A program made the position numbers and the translations under genes. Under the pieces are notes generated by a model, which worked only from the letters and a program-made list of their open reading frames with translations, was not told the origin of the DNA and did no database searches. A stretch of 64,000 nucleotides of DNA from Paenibacillus barengoltzii NBRC 101215. GTDB taxonomy: Bacteria; Bacillota; Bacilli; Paenibacillales; Paenibacillaceae. Where the stretch lies: positions 1-64,000 of the forward strand of contig NZ_BILV01000014.1 of assembly GCF_004000745.1 (NCBI RefSeq), given 5' to 3'. Positions 8,853 through 17,539 of the stretch are shown piece by piece. How positions within the stretch are numbered: position 1 is the stretch's first letter; the number at the start of each line of letters is the position of its first letter.

Positions 8853-9601
8853 TAAGTATTCAGAACGCTAGAAAATGGTACGGGGAAGAGGTTAAAATCG
8901 GGCCCTTAAACATCGATATTCCGAAAGCCGGGGTCACTTCCTTAATTGGTCCGAACGGGGCTGGGAAATCGACAATCCTGCTCATGATCGGCAGGTTGCT
9001 GAACATGGATGAAGGGCAAATTACCGTCGCCAATATGAACGTGACAACATCGAAATCCGATGATCTAGCAAAGATCCTCACGATCTTGCGCCAGGAGAAT
9101 CATTTCGTGACGAGACTGACCGTCCGACAGCTCGTAGGGTTCGGGAGATTCCCTTATTCCAAAGGAAGATTAACCAAGGAAGATGAAGTCATCATTTCGA
9201 AGTACATCGATTTTCTGAAGCTGACGGACCTTGAGCATCGGTTTTTGGATGAACTGTCCGGCGGGCAGAGGCAAAGAGCCTATGTCGCCATGGTGCTCTG
9301 TCAGGAGACCGAGTACGTGCTGTTAGATGAACCGCTCAACAACTTGGACATTGCCCGTTCGGTACAGATGATGGAGCATCTGAAGATCGCCGCGAATGAG
9401 TTTGGCCGAACCATTCTTACCGTCATGCATGACATCAACTTCGCCGCCAAGTATTCCGATCGCATCTGCGCGATGAAGAATGGACAAATTGCCGCATTCG
9501 GAACGGTTCAAGAGATTATGAAGCCTGAAATTTTGTCGGACATTTTCGAAACGAAAATTGAAATTATCGAAGGACCTTATGGTCCGATCGCAGTTTATTA
9601 G
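8849..9601 (+). CDS. Iron-siderophore ABC transporter ATP-binding protein
   Basis: A 250-residue ATPase with Walker A GPNGAGKST (about residues 34-42), a Q-loop near residue 80 (LRQENHF), signature LSGGQRQR, Walker B YVLLDEP and the D-loop NNLD, and a switch histidine in VMHDINFA. This is the FepC/YclP class. It drives the two permeases encoded just upstream and is the last gene of the Fur-controlled operon, followed by a terminator. The ATG overlaps the previous stop as ATGA. Confidence 0.93.
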   Translation: MISIQNARKWYGEEVKIGPLNIDIPKAGVTSLIGPNGAGKSTILLMIGRLLNMDEGQITVANMNVTTSKSDDLAKILTILRQENHFVTRLTVRQLVGFGRFPYSKGRLTKEDEVIISKYIDFLKLTDLEHRFLDELSGGQRQRAYVAMVLCQETEYVLLDEPLNNLDIARSVQMMEHLKIAANEFGRTILTVMHDINFAAKYSDRICAMKNGQIAAFGTVQEIMKPEILSDIFETKIEIIEGPYGPIAVY

Positions 9602-9638
9602 GTGAGCGGGAGATCAGTTAAGAGCATAAAGCTGTACG

Positions 9639-9675
9639 AGGCGAGTTTCAGGTTGTCCTGGGCTCGCCTTTTTGG
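9639..9675 (+). terminator. Terminator of the siderophore operon
   Basis: Stem AGGCGAG (9639-9645) with CTCGCCT (9663-9669) and a run of Ts from 9669 on. Confidence 0.75.
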
Positions 9676-9700
9676 TGTCTTTTGAACCAAGGAGAGCCCC

Positions 9701-10073
9701 TTGATTGAGCTAAATTGGCATTGATTGAATCATTGCAGAAGGCGATTGATTATATGGAAGCTCACGTTCTTGATCCTGACCGATATCACGGTTGGTGATT
9801 ATATTCGGCGGCGTCGGTTAACGCTGGCGGCACAAGAATTAATCAGCACAGACAGCATGGTGTTACTCCGAGTGAAGCCCGAAAAGGGATCGGAAAACTA
9901 CAATCCAGGGACCTGTCCCAACCGCATTTGTAAATACCTACAGACAAATTTATTCGGAATGGCTGCCTTCAAATGGGTATGTGCCTGCTGAACTCCCGAC
10001 TATTGAGGCTTATATCAGTCAAGATCTCTATAGTCCGAATTCCAAGAATGAAATCTGGCCTGCCGTAAAGTGA
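9701..10073 (+). pseudogene. Decayed AraC-type regulator with GyrI-like C-terminal domain
   Basis: Pieces of one protein appear in different frames. An AAGGAG site and TTG at 9701 start a segment reading MIELNW, which soon hits a stop. The frame from 9721 then reads IESLQKAIDYMEAHVLD, the first helix of an AraC DNA-binding domain. Another frame follows with ITVGDYIRRRRLTLAAQEL and a further shift to a TPSEARKG-like segment. The last frame, ending at the TGA at 10071-10073, reads TYRQIYSEWLPSNGY and on to a lysine C-terminus, the typical end of a GyrI-like effector domain. At least three deletions or frameshifts have removed most of a protein that is normally about 280-300 residues. An 88-residue frame (9725-9991) is open across part of this but does not make a sensible protein. 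Confidence 0.75.
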
Positions 10074-10275
10074 AATTGTATTATCAGAAGGCTTGATTCA
10101 GATTCAACGGAGAATCAAGTACATTGGACGAGGCTGATCTGCAGCCTTGAGCCCTATAAAAGCGATCACATGACACTGTCATCCCAATCTCCTGACACCT
10201 GTGAATTCCGCCGCTCCCGTGCCTAAATGTAGAATGAAGCTACAATAATTCAAGAAACGAAAGGGCGGGAAAGGG

Positions 10276-11430
10276 ATGGAGAATCACGGCGGGAGAATAC
10301 GCTTGCTCGATATTCTGAGAGGGTTCGCGGTGTTGGGGACGCTGGGGACGAATATCTGGATTTTCGCGCATTTGGGAGACATTAATTATGTCTTTACTTT
10401 TTATCATGCGGCGTGGTGGTCGTCGCTTCAGGACTTCGTGCGAGTCTTCGTGTTGTTCTTGGTCAACGGCAAGCTGCTGGGCTTGCTGACGATCATGTTT
10501 GGCGTTGGGCTGGAGATGAAGTATCGCCAGGCCTTGAAGCGGGGGAACCCCTGGCCGGGAATGTACCTTTGGACGTCGTTTATCCTGATGGCGGAAGGGT
10601 TGCTGCATTTTACACTGGTGATGGAGTATGACATTCTGATGAGCTACGGGATCACGGCGATCATTGCCGCTTTTATCGTCAAAGGCGGGGATCGGGCGAT
10701 TCGGCGGGCGATGTGGATCTTTGGCGGGGGGCATGGAGGAATCATGCTGCTGATCCTGGGCTTCGGGATCTATCTCGGACTCTCCGGGGCGCATATCTCC
10801 ATGGGAGATATGCGTGCGACGACAGCGTTATATGGCGGCGGCAGCTGGGTTCAACAGGTACAGGATCGCCTGGCAAATTTCGTGGCGCTCCGTTTGGAAG
10901 CCGTGTTCGTAATTCCCATGAATTTGTTTCTGTTCTTGCTGGGCATTCGGATGATGCGGTCCGGGGTGTTTGCCCCCGATGAGCAGGGGCGGCGGCACCG
11001 AGGAAAGCTGTTGAAGCTGGGCTTGGCGATCGGGGTTCCGCTGAATTTGCTGATTTTTATCCCGGGCGGGTATCTGGATTTCCCTGTACGGTACTTATTT
11101 GCACCGATCCTCTCGCTGGGGTATCTTGCACTCATCGCGAAGCTGTTTGAACGATACGAAGGGCTGTGGCTGTGGAATCGGCTGGAGCAGGTGGGGCGGA
11201 TGTCCCTGAGCTGCTATGTCTTGCAAAATATCACCGCTTCCCTTATTTTTTATGGATGGGGTCTTGGCCTGGGAGGCAAGGTGGACGCATTTACCACGGT
11301 TCTCATCTGGCTGGCCATCTCCAGTTTCCAAATCGTATTTGCCTCGCTGTGGTCCAAGCGGTTCCGATTCGGGCCGCTGGAAGCGACGAGAAGGTGGATG
11401 ACGAACCTCGCGGGCAAGCTGGCCGCTTGA
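10276..11430 (+). CDS. DUF418/YeiB-family membrane protein
   Basis: A 384-residue polytopic protein, probably eight to ten membrane segments. It opens with RIRLLDILRGFAVLGTLGTN, the N-terminal signature of the YeiB-type family. The C-terminal third carries the DUF418 pattern, including the conserved GRMSLSCYVLQNI stretch. The biochemical role of the family is not established. Only 27 bases separate its stop from the kinase gene, so it appears to share an operon with the DesK/DesR-like pair. An AAAGGGCGGGAAAGGG site precedes the ATG. Confidence 0.85.
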   Translation: MENHGGRIRLLDILRGFAVLGTLGTNIWIFAHLGDINYVFTFYHAAWWSSLQDFVRVFVLFLVNGKLLGLLTIMFGVGLEMKYRQALKRGNPWPGMYLWTSFILMAEGLLHFTLVMEYDILMSYGITAIIAAFIVKGGDRAIRRAMWIFGGGHGGIMLLILGFGIYLGLSGAHISMGDMRATTALYGGGSWVQQVQDRLANFVALRLEAVFVIPMNLFLFLLGIRMMRSGVFAPDEQGRRHRGKLLKLGLAIGVPLNLLIFIPGGYLDFPVRYLFAPILSLGYLALIAKLFERYEGLWLWNRLEQVGRMSLSCYVLQNITASLIFYGWGLGLGGKVDAFTTVLIWLAISSFQIVFASLWSKRFRFGPLEATRRWMTNLAGKLAA

Positions 11431-11457
11431 GGATCAAGCATAAGGTGAGGATGCCCA

Positions 11458-12567
11458 TTGTTACGGAAGCTGTATCCTGCGGACCAAATCGAGAAGTTTT
11501 TACTGCTGGACGTTATTATCATTGTATTTCTAATCTACCGGGTGCTGATGCTGGACGTTCCCTATCCGATCCTCGTCAAAATAGGGTTTCTTCTCCTGTT
11601 CCTAGCCTCATACTATATTTGCCTATGGCAACGTCGGTGGCTGATGCTCCTGGGCAGCTGCGTTGGCTTCCTGTTGATTCTCGCGCTGAGCGTCTATGAA
11701 GGGATGGGGGCTTTGCTGTATGGCTTCGTGTTTGCGGATTTTTTGGGAAGGGCGGATCGCAAGCGGGTCATCGGCATCGGTATGGTCGGCATTGCCGCGA
11801 TGTTCATTCTGGCTGGTTGGATCCATGAAGGGGAGCCGGCGGGAGTCTTTCGGACGGTTTATTTTCCGGTGATGATTATTCAACTGGCGGTCCCTCCCAT
11901 CCTTCAGGTTCGAGAGGGAAATAAGGCGCTGAAGGAGAAGCTCAATCTCGCGAATGCTCAGCTGGAACGATATATTCAAGAGGAGGAGCGAAACCGGATC
12001 GCCCGGGATCTTCATGACACGTTAGGGCAAACCTTGACGATGATTAAGATGAAAAGCGAGCTGACCATCCGGTTAGTGGATCAACACCCTGATCAAGCCA
12101 AGGAGGAGCTGCGAGATATCGTGAACACCTCCAGACACGCTTTAAAGCAGGTGCGGGAGCTGGTGACCGGAATGAAGTATGTTCCGCTGGAGAAGGAGAT
12201 CGAGCTGGCGGGGGATCTTTTGCAAAAGGTAGGGATTCGGTTGCTTGTTTCAAATGAGACGCCGTTAACCCCTCTATCCCCGGTGGCGGAAACGATGCTA
12301 GCGTTATCCGTCCGAGAGGCGGTCACGAACATCATCAAGCATAGCGGGGCTAGCGAATGCATGATCACCCGATACGAGCGGGATCAGCGACTTTATCTTG
12401 AAGTGAGCGATAACGGGAATGGTCAGCTGGAGCCGGGAAAAGGTAACGGCGTGCAGTCATTCCAGGAGCGCATGGCGATGCTGCAAGGTGAAGTTGAAAT
12501 GAAGCAGCGCCCGGAGCAAGGGATATCCATTACGTTTATTGTACCGCTTATGGGAAATAGGGGGTGA
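11458..12567 (+). CDS. DesK-like sensor histidine kinase (HisKA_3)
   Basis: A 369-residue kinase. Five or so membrane segments fill residues 18-150, with almost no extracytoplasmic loops, which suggests sensing within the membrane. A coiled-coil linker (about 155-180) leads to RNRIARDLHDTLGQ with His186 as the phospho-acceptor, and a HATPase domain with EAVTNIIKHS and DNGNG. The cytoplasmic half resembles Bacillus DesK, the membrane-fluidity thermosensor. The TTG at 11458 is chosen because AAGGTGAGG (11442-11450) lies 7 bases before it, and the ATG at 11451 is out of frame. No desaturase gene is nearby, so a fluidity role is inference only. Confidence 0.88.
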   Translation: MLRKLYPADQIEKFLLLDVIIIVFLIYRVLMLDVPYPILVKIGFLLLFLASYYICLWQRRWLMLLGSCVGFLLILALSVYEGMGALLYGFVFADFLGRADRKRVIGIGMVGIAAMFILAGWIHEGEPAGVFRTVYFPVMIIQLAVPPILQVREGNKALKEKLNLANAQLERYIQEEERNRIARDLHDTLGQTLTMIKMKSELTIRLVDQHPDQAKEELRDIVNTSRHALKQVRELVTGMKYVPLEKEIELAGDLLQKVGIRLLVSNETPLTPLSPVAETMLALSVREAVTNIIKHSGASECMITRYERDQRLYLEVSDNGNGQLEPGKGNGVQSFQERMAMLQGEVEMKQRPEQGISITFIVPLMGNRG

Positions 12568-12573
12568 AGACGG

Positions 12574-13179
12574 ATGATCCGAATTGTCATTGCCGAGGAT
12601 CAACAAATGCTGCGCGGGGCTTTTAAATCGCTGTTGTCTTTTGAAGAGGATATCGAGGTTGTCGCCGAAGCGGAGGACGGAGAAGCCGCATGGGAGGCGA
12701 TTGTGCGCCTGGAGCCTGACGTGTGCTTGCTGGATATTGAAATTCCGGGGCTGACGGGGTTGGAGGTTGCCGAGCGGCTTAAACGGTCCGGAAATCCGGG
12801 GAAAGTGATAATCGTGACCACCTTTGCCCGTCCGGGGTATTTACAGAAAGCGATGGACCTCAAATTAGAGGGGTATCTGCTAAAGGATGAGCCCATCGAG
12901 TTTCTGATCGATGCCATCCGCAGAGTGATAGCCGGTGAGCGCGTGATTAGCAAGGACCTGGCGGAGGTGCTGTTTCTTAGAGAGGACAATCCGCTGACCG
13001 AACGGGAGACTGAGGTGCTGCGGTTATCGCATGCCGGACGGTCAACTCGGGAAATTGCGGAGACGTTGTTTTTGACGGAAGGAACGGTCCGAAACTACTT
13101 ATCCCTGGCGATTCAAAAGCTCGGGGTGGAGACCCGGCAGCAGGCCACGGAGCGGGCGAGGGAGCAAGGCTGGATTTAG
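12574..13179 (+). CDS. DesR-like NarL-family response regulator
   Basis: A 201-residue regulator. The receiver domain opens AEDQQMLRGAFKSLL, a stretch close to Bacillus DesR. It has the phospho-acceptor Asp near 54 (CLLDIEIPG) and TTFARPGY in place of the usual Thr/Ser region, also as in DesR. A LuxR-type helix-turn-helix follows (LTERETEVL to GTVRNYLS). It starts 6 bases after the kinase stop, and a strong terminator follows. Targets are unknown; a site upstream of its own operon is possible. Confidence 0.9.
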   Translation: MIRIVIAEDQQMLRGAFKSLLSFEEDIEVVAEAEDGEAAWEAIVRLEPDVCLLDIEIPGLTGLEVAERLKRSGNPGKVIIVTTFARPGYLQKAMDLKLEGYLLKDEPIEFLIDAIRRVIAGERVISKDLAEVLFLREDNPLTERETEVLRLSHAGRSTREIAETLFLTEGTVRNYLSLAIQKLGVETRQQATERAREQGWI

Positions 13180-13225
13180 GCGAAGGCAGGAGACCTTCGT
13201 TATAGTCTCGGTCTAATACTATTGT

Positions 13226-13260
13226 AGACCTTATCGTTCAACGATAAGGTCTTCTTTTTT
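13226..13260. terminator. Strong terminator between convergent genes
   Basis: Perfect 13-base arms (13226-13238 and 13240-13252, AGACCTTATCGTT and complement) are followed by a T-rich tract TCTTTTTTT that runs into the stop region of the minus-strand gene at 13260. Confidence 0.9.
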
Positions 13261-13586
13261 TATTCTTGTGAAATCCGGCTGCGAATCTCCTCAAGCTGCT
13301 GCTCGATCCGCTTTAATTGAAGCTGGGTCTCAAGCTGCACTTGTTCGGCCGCTCTTTGCGACTTGGTGTTGATCACAAGGACGATAATGGTCAGCCCCGC
13401 ACTGAAAATGGTCAGCCCTCGGGCCAGTTGGTCGACATTCAGGTGGTTAACCGCTAATAAGCTGTCGGCTACCCCAGCCCCAACGAGAAATCCCCCGATG
13501 ATCATCACCGTATTTAATAACCACTTCTGCTGAGTGAAAGTCCGCTGATCCGTTGGCCTAAACCAATTCGATAAGTTACGGTTCAT
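13260..13586 (-). CDS. Small two-helix membrane protein with C-terminal coiled coil
   Basis: I do not recognise this 108-residue protein. It has a polar N-terminus (RNLSNWFRPTDQR), two hydrophobic helices (about residues 25-45 and 52-72), and a cytoplasmic tail from about 75. The tail is rich in Gln/Glu/Leu/Arg with heptad spacing (EQVQLETQLQLKRIEQQLE), typical of a coiled coil. It sits convergent to the DesR-like gene, sharing the terminator, and divergent from the GH92 gene. The frame is clean and codon use resembles the neighbours, so it is probably a real gene. Confidence 0.7.
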   Translation of the reverse strand: MNRNLSNWFRPTDQRTFTQQKWLLNTVMIIGGFLVGAGVADSLLAVNHLNVDQLARGLTIFSAGLTIIVLVINTKSQRAAEQVQLETQLQLKRIEQQLEEIRSRISQE

Positions 13587-13760
13587 GTAGAATTCCTGGT
13601 CTCCATTTCATGTCATCTCTTTCTTCTATTCTAGCAGAGGAGAATTTCGGGTGGAATGAGAAAAAGAGTTTCCCAATCACGTAAAAATCACTGTACTATA
13701 TGTCATGATGAATATATTATATATAATTAAAATAGAACTATCATTATGGGAGGGATCAGT

Positions 13761-16028
13761 TTGAAGAACACAACCGCCTGTACGGATCGGGACTGGGCAT
13801 CCTACGTCAATACGAATATCGGTACGTTGTCTTACAAAACATGGTCCACGTCTCCAACCGTGCAGCTTCCTCATGGGATGATGGAGGTCGATCCGGTTAC
13901 CACGCCGGGCATCGGGGACAAGTATTTGGCGGACAAAATCTATGGATTTTCCTTCGGACCGGCAACGGTAACAGCCTCCAGCAGACCTTTGTCCGATCGG
14001 CGGGAGGAGCATGCCTCGACCTTCGATCATGATTTGGAGGAGACCCGGCCCTTTAAGTATCGCGTCTTCCTGGAGGATCATGAGATCGATGCCGAGATGA
14101 CTACCGCTCAGCGCAGTGCTTATTTTCGCTTACATTCTGCTGGGACGGTCCATGTCATCATCGACGGCGGTGAGACAACGCAGGTTCACAAGCACGATGG
14201 ACGCGTCGTCGAAGGAGAGCGCACGAATCAAGGATATGTTTGCTATTTTAGCTTAGAGATGAAAGAGGCCGCGTCCTCGTTTGGCGTGATCGAAAACAGC
14301 TCCAAACTCTATTTCACCTACGATCCGCAGCAGAAGGAAGAAACGATAGAGTTCAAGGTAGGGATCTCTTACATCAGCTTGGAGCAAGCCCGGAAGAACC
14401 GACAGCAGGAGCTGCCGGATTGGGACTTCGAAGCTGCCGTTTTCCGTGCCCGGGACGCTTGGAACCGCGCGCTTTCCGCAATTGAGGTGGAAGGCGGGAC
14501 GGAGGAAGAGCGGACGATTTTCTATACGGCAATGTACCGTACCCTGCAACGGATGCGGAACATTACGGAAGACGGTCAATATTACAGCGGGTTTGATGGC
14601 AAGGTCCACTCTACAGAAGGACGGGATTTCTACACGCACGACCAGCTGTGGGATACGTACCGCTGCGCCCGACCGCTGCAAAGCATTATCGAGCCCCGCG
14701 TATTCGAAGATATGGTGTATTCGTTGGTCCGCATGTACGAACAAGGCGGGTTGCTGCCGAAATTCCCTCATCCGGGCGGAGATCATGCGGTGATGATCGG
14801 TCATCATGCCGCTTCGCTGATTGCGGATGCCTGTGCGAAAGGTCTGGATGATATCCAGCTGGAGAAGGCTTTTGAAGGAATGCTGAAGGATGCCACGGAA
14901 ATGTCCCTGATCCCTTGGCGAACGGTGCCGGCAACGGAGTTGGATCAAGTGTACTACGAAAAGGGCTGGTTCCCTGCACTTCCGGTGAGGGAGGATGCGA
15001 AGGTCGCTGATCCGGACGCGTGGAGAAAAAATCTCTGGAATCTCGTCATGGAGAAGATGCCGAATCAAATCACCTGGGTGCCTGAGGTGGGTGTGGATGA
15101 ATGGGTGCCCGAGGTCGACTCATGGCACCGCCGGCAATCGGTGTCCGTGACGCTGGAGCGAGCTTATGACGATTGGTGCGTCGCTCAAGTGGCCCGCAAG
15201 CTGGGGCGTGACAAGGAAGCCGAGTTGTTCCTTCAACGCGCAGGCAACTACCGCCATCTGTTCCGCCCAGACCTCGGCCTGATGGCGCCGAAGACAGCGG
15301 AAGGGGAATGGGTCGAACCGTTTGATCCGAAGCTGTCCGGCGGGTTTGCCGGGGAGGGGTATTTTGCCGAAGTGAACAGTTGGATCTATACGTTCCATGT
15401 ACAGCATGATGTAGAGGGGTTAATTCGGCTGATGGGCGGCAGAGAGGCCTTCGTGCAGAAGCTCGACGCGTTGTTTACGGAGCAATATACGATGGAGAAG
15501 CCGTGGTTCCTGGGGCAGTTCCCGGATATGTCGGGGCTGATCGGGATGTATGCCCATGGCAATGAGCCCAGCTTTCATATCCCGTACCTGTACAATTATG
15601 CGGGAGCTCCTTGGAAAACCCAGCGGCGCGTCCGCGACATCCAATACCTGATGTATCACGACGGGCCGGCGGGCTTGTGCGGAGACGATGACATCGGTTC
15701 GCTGTCGTCCTGGTATGTTTTTAGTGCGATGGGCTTCTATCCGGTATGCCCGGGGCGGCCTGTCTATGATATCGGCAGCCCGATCTTCGAGAAGACGACA
15801 CTGCATGTTGGCGAAGGCCGGACGTTTGTCATTGAAGCGCGTAATGTTTCCAAGGGGAACAAGTACATCCAATCCGCTCTCTTGAACGGGCAGCCGTATT
15901 CGCGGCCTTGGATCAGTCATCAGGACCTGATGAACGGCGGGCGACTTGTGCTGGAGATGGGCCCGCGGCCGAACAAGGCTTGGGGAAGCGCCTCGGAGGA
16001 TGCGCCGCCTTCGACGACGTCGCTTTAG
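13761..16028 (+). CDS. GH92 family alpha-mannosidase
   Basis: About 755 residues spanning the full two-domain GH92 enzyme: an N-terminal beta-sandwich (about 1-240) and a C-terminal (alpha/alpha)6 domain. Diagnostic stretches are FYTHDQLWDTYR, GGDHAVMIGHHAASL, GMYAHGNEPSFHIPYLYN and GDDDIGSLSSWYVFSAMGFY; these contain the calcium ligands and acidic catalytic residues of the family. It hydrolyses alpha-mannosides, usually alpha-1,2 or alpha-1,3, as in yeast mannan or N-glycans. No signal peptide is seen, so it probably acts inside the cell. The TTG at 13761 is preferred over the ATG at 13746, because the GGGAGGG site (13748-13754) lies between them. Confidence 0.92.
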   Translation: MKNTTACTDRDWASYVNTNIGTLSYKTWSTSPTVQLPHGMMEVDPVTTPGIGDKYLADKIYGFSFGPATVTASSRPLSDRREEHASTFDHDLEETRPFKYRVFLEDHEIDAEMTTAQRSAYFRLHSAGTVHVIIDGGETTQVHKHDGRVVEGERTNQGYVCYFSLEMKEAASSFGVIENSSKLYFTYDPQQKEETIEFKVGISYISLEQARKNRQQELPDWDFEAAVFRARDAWNRALSAIEVEGGTEEERTIFYTAMYRTLQRMRNITEDGQYYSGFDGKVHSTEGRDFYTHDQLWDTYRCARPLQSIIEPRVFEDMVYSLVRMYEQGGLLPKFPHPGGDHAVMIGHHAASLIADACAKGLDDIQLEKAFEGMLKDATEMSLIPWRTVPATELDQVYYEKGWFPALPVREDAKVADPDAWRKNLWNLVMEKMPNQITWVPEVGVDEWVPEVDSWHRRQSVSVTLERAYDDWCVAQVARKLGRDKEAELFLQRAGNYRHLFRPDLGLMAPKTAEGEWVEPFDPKLSGGFAGEGYFAEVNSWIYTFHVQHDVEGLIRLMGGREAFVQKLDALFTEQYTMEKPWFLGQFPDMSGLIGMYAHGNEPSFHIPYLYNYAGAPWKTQRRVRDIQYLMYHDGPAGLCGDDDIGSLSSWYVFSAMGFYPVCPGRPVYDIGSPIFEKTTLHVGEGRTFVIEARNVSKGNKYIQSALLNGQPYSRPWISHQDLMNGGRLVLEMGPRPNKAWGSASEDAPPSTTSL

Positions 16029-16058
16029 GAGTCCTGTCCTGTGAAGGAGGAATGCGGC

Positions 16059-16304
16059 ATGACCCTAGGCAAGCCGATTTACCATTTTACTCCGCCGGAC
16101 AATTGGATGAACGATCCGAATGGACTGATCTATTACGAAGGGGTCATACGGGAGAGGAAGCCTGTGGGAGTGTCCCAACGCAACGCCTTCCGACTGCATG
16201 ACAAAGCGGTGCTGATGTACTCGCCCAGCGACAAGGTGAAGTATCTGGCAGGGTCCATGGGGGATGCCCTGCAATTTGTGAAGTTAGTTCAACCAAAGAA
16301 TTGA
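16059..16304 (+). pseudogene. GH32 (levanase/sucrase-type) N-terminal remnant
   Basis: The first 28 residues ([19 protein letters not shown] and following YYEG) are the unmistakable start of a GH32 enzyme, including the WMNDPNG motif whose Asp is the catalytic nucleophile. After that the match ends and about 54 unrelated-looking residues follow before the stop at 16304. GH32 enzymes normally need about 480-500 residues, so this cannot be functional. It is most simply an internal deletion scar. An intact AAGGAGG site (16044-16050) still precedes the ATG at 16059. It lies 30 bases after the GH92 stop. Confidence 0.75.
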
Positions 16305-16364
16305 GAACGGTTTCAGGGTAGATTGGAGTTTGATTCTACAAAGAGGAGAAAGGGGTTGAATAGG

Positions 16365-17483
16365 ATGAACCTATTAACCTATCTAGATGAAAGTTGGCGT
16401 ATCCAACGCATCGAGCACGTGCAGATGAAGGGGGAACGCCGCCGGTTGGCGGGCTGCAATGCACGGCTGGGAGTACACGGCAAGGAAGTCCGTTTTCCCT
16501 TAGTACGCATCACGATTGGGGGCATGACCGGCTTCGGTTGGTCAAGAATTACCCGTGAACAGGCAGCCGCTCTGATAGGGACTCCGGTTCGGGAGATCTT
16601 CTCCGAGGAGCAGTGGATTCACGACCGCTTCCTCAACCTGCAATTCCCGCTCTTTGATTGGTTGGGCAAGGTCCGCAATCAACCTGTTTATGAACTATTA
16701 ACAGGGGGTTTGGCGATTTCTCCGCTGAAGGTGCCCTGCTATGATACTTCCCTTTATTTTGACGATTTGCATTTAAGCTCCGAGCGCGATGCGGTACGTC
16801 TGCTGCAGGAGGAAGCGATGCAAGGCTACAATGAAGGCTTCCGCGCTTTCAAAATCAAGGTGGGACGCGGAGCCATGCATATGGATTTAGAAGAAGGAAC
16901 CAAACGCGACATCGCCATCGTCAACGGGATTCGGGAGGCGGTCGGTCCCGAATGCAAGCTGATGATTGACGCCAACAATGGTTACAACTTGAACCTGACC
17001 AAGCGTGTGCTGACAGAGACGGCCTCCTCCCAGTTGTCCTGGATCGAAGAGGCGTTTCATGAGGACGATAGTCTGTATCGCAACCTGAAGGAATGGATGC
17101 GCGAACAGCAGCTGAATGTGCTCATTACGGATGGCGAAGGTCACGCGGCACAGCCCATCGTAGACTGGGCCGAGCAAGGGTTGATCGACGCGATTCAGTA
17201 TGACTTATTGGATTACGGCATTGTGAAGTGGATCAAGCTCGGGGAGCGTCTGGCCCGAAGCGGGGTTCACGCGGCACCGCATTTTGCTTCCGCGCAGGCT
17301 TACCCAGCGATCCCGGGATTCATGTCCGTCGAGTGGGATGAGGCACAAATCCCGGGCATCGACGCGTCGGGTTACGCGATTCGCGACGGTGTTGTCACTC
17401 TTCCTTCGACCCCAGGGTTTGGTTTACACCTTGACGAGGCCTATTATGAAGGGAAAGTAAGGGAAAGCGGCTGGACAGTATAA
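16365..17483 (+). CDS. Enolase-superfamily (mandelate racemase/muconate lactonizing-like) enzyme
   Basis: About 372 residues. A capping domain (about 1-120) precedes a TIM barrel whose residues fit the superfamily: KxK at 163-165 (FKIKV), the metal-ligand Asp near 202 (LMIDANN), Glu near 228 (WIEEAF), an Asp in ITDGEG near 253, and a histidine near 306 (APHFAS). The enzyme should remove a proton alpha to a carboxylate with Mg2+. Sugar-acid dehydration or epimerisation is likely, but the substrate cannot be read. The start is uncertain: TTG at 16356 has an AGAGGAG site 7 bases upstream, while ATG at 16365 has only AGGGG. A terminator follows. Confidence 0.8.
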   Translation: MNLLTYLDESWRIQRIEHVQMKGERRRLAGCNARLGVHGKEVRFPLVRITIGGMTGFGWSRITREQAAALIGTPVREIFSEEQWIHDRFLNLQFPLFDWLGKVRNQPVYELLTGGLAISPLKVPCYDTSLYFDDLHLSSERDAVRLLQEEAMQGYNEGFRAFKIKVGRGAMHMDLEEGTKRDIAIVNGIREAVGPECKLMIDANNGYNLNLTKRVLTETASSQLSWIEEAFHEDDSLYRNLKEWMREQQLNVLITDGEGHAAQPIVDWAEQGLIDAIQYDLLDYGIVKWIKLGERLARSGVHAAPHFASAQAYPAIPGFMSVEWDEAQIPGIDASGYAIRDGVVTLPSTPGFGLHLDEAYYEGKVRESGWTV

Positions 17484-17498
17484 GCTCACCAGACGACA

Positions 17499-17537
17499 AA
17501 CCATCGGTCAGGGATTTCTGGCCGATGGTTATTTTAT
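17499..17537. terminator. Terminator between convergent genes
   Basis: Arms AACCATCGG (17499-17507) and CCGATGGTT (17522-17530), followed by ATTTTATGG. It separates the enolase-superfamily gene from the minus-strand nitroreductase. Confidence 0.7.
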
Positions 17538-17539
17538 GG

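Noticed and set aside
9725-9991. An 88-residue gene in the region after the siderophore operon
   Set aside because: Only its middle (ITVGDYIRRRRL and neighbours) makes sense. The flanks are out-of-frame pieces of an AraC/GyrI gene, so it is scored as part of a pseudogene.
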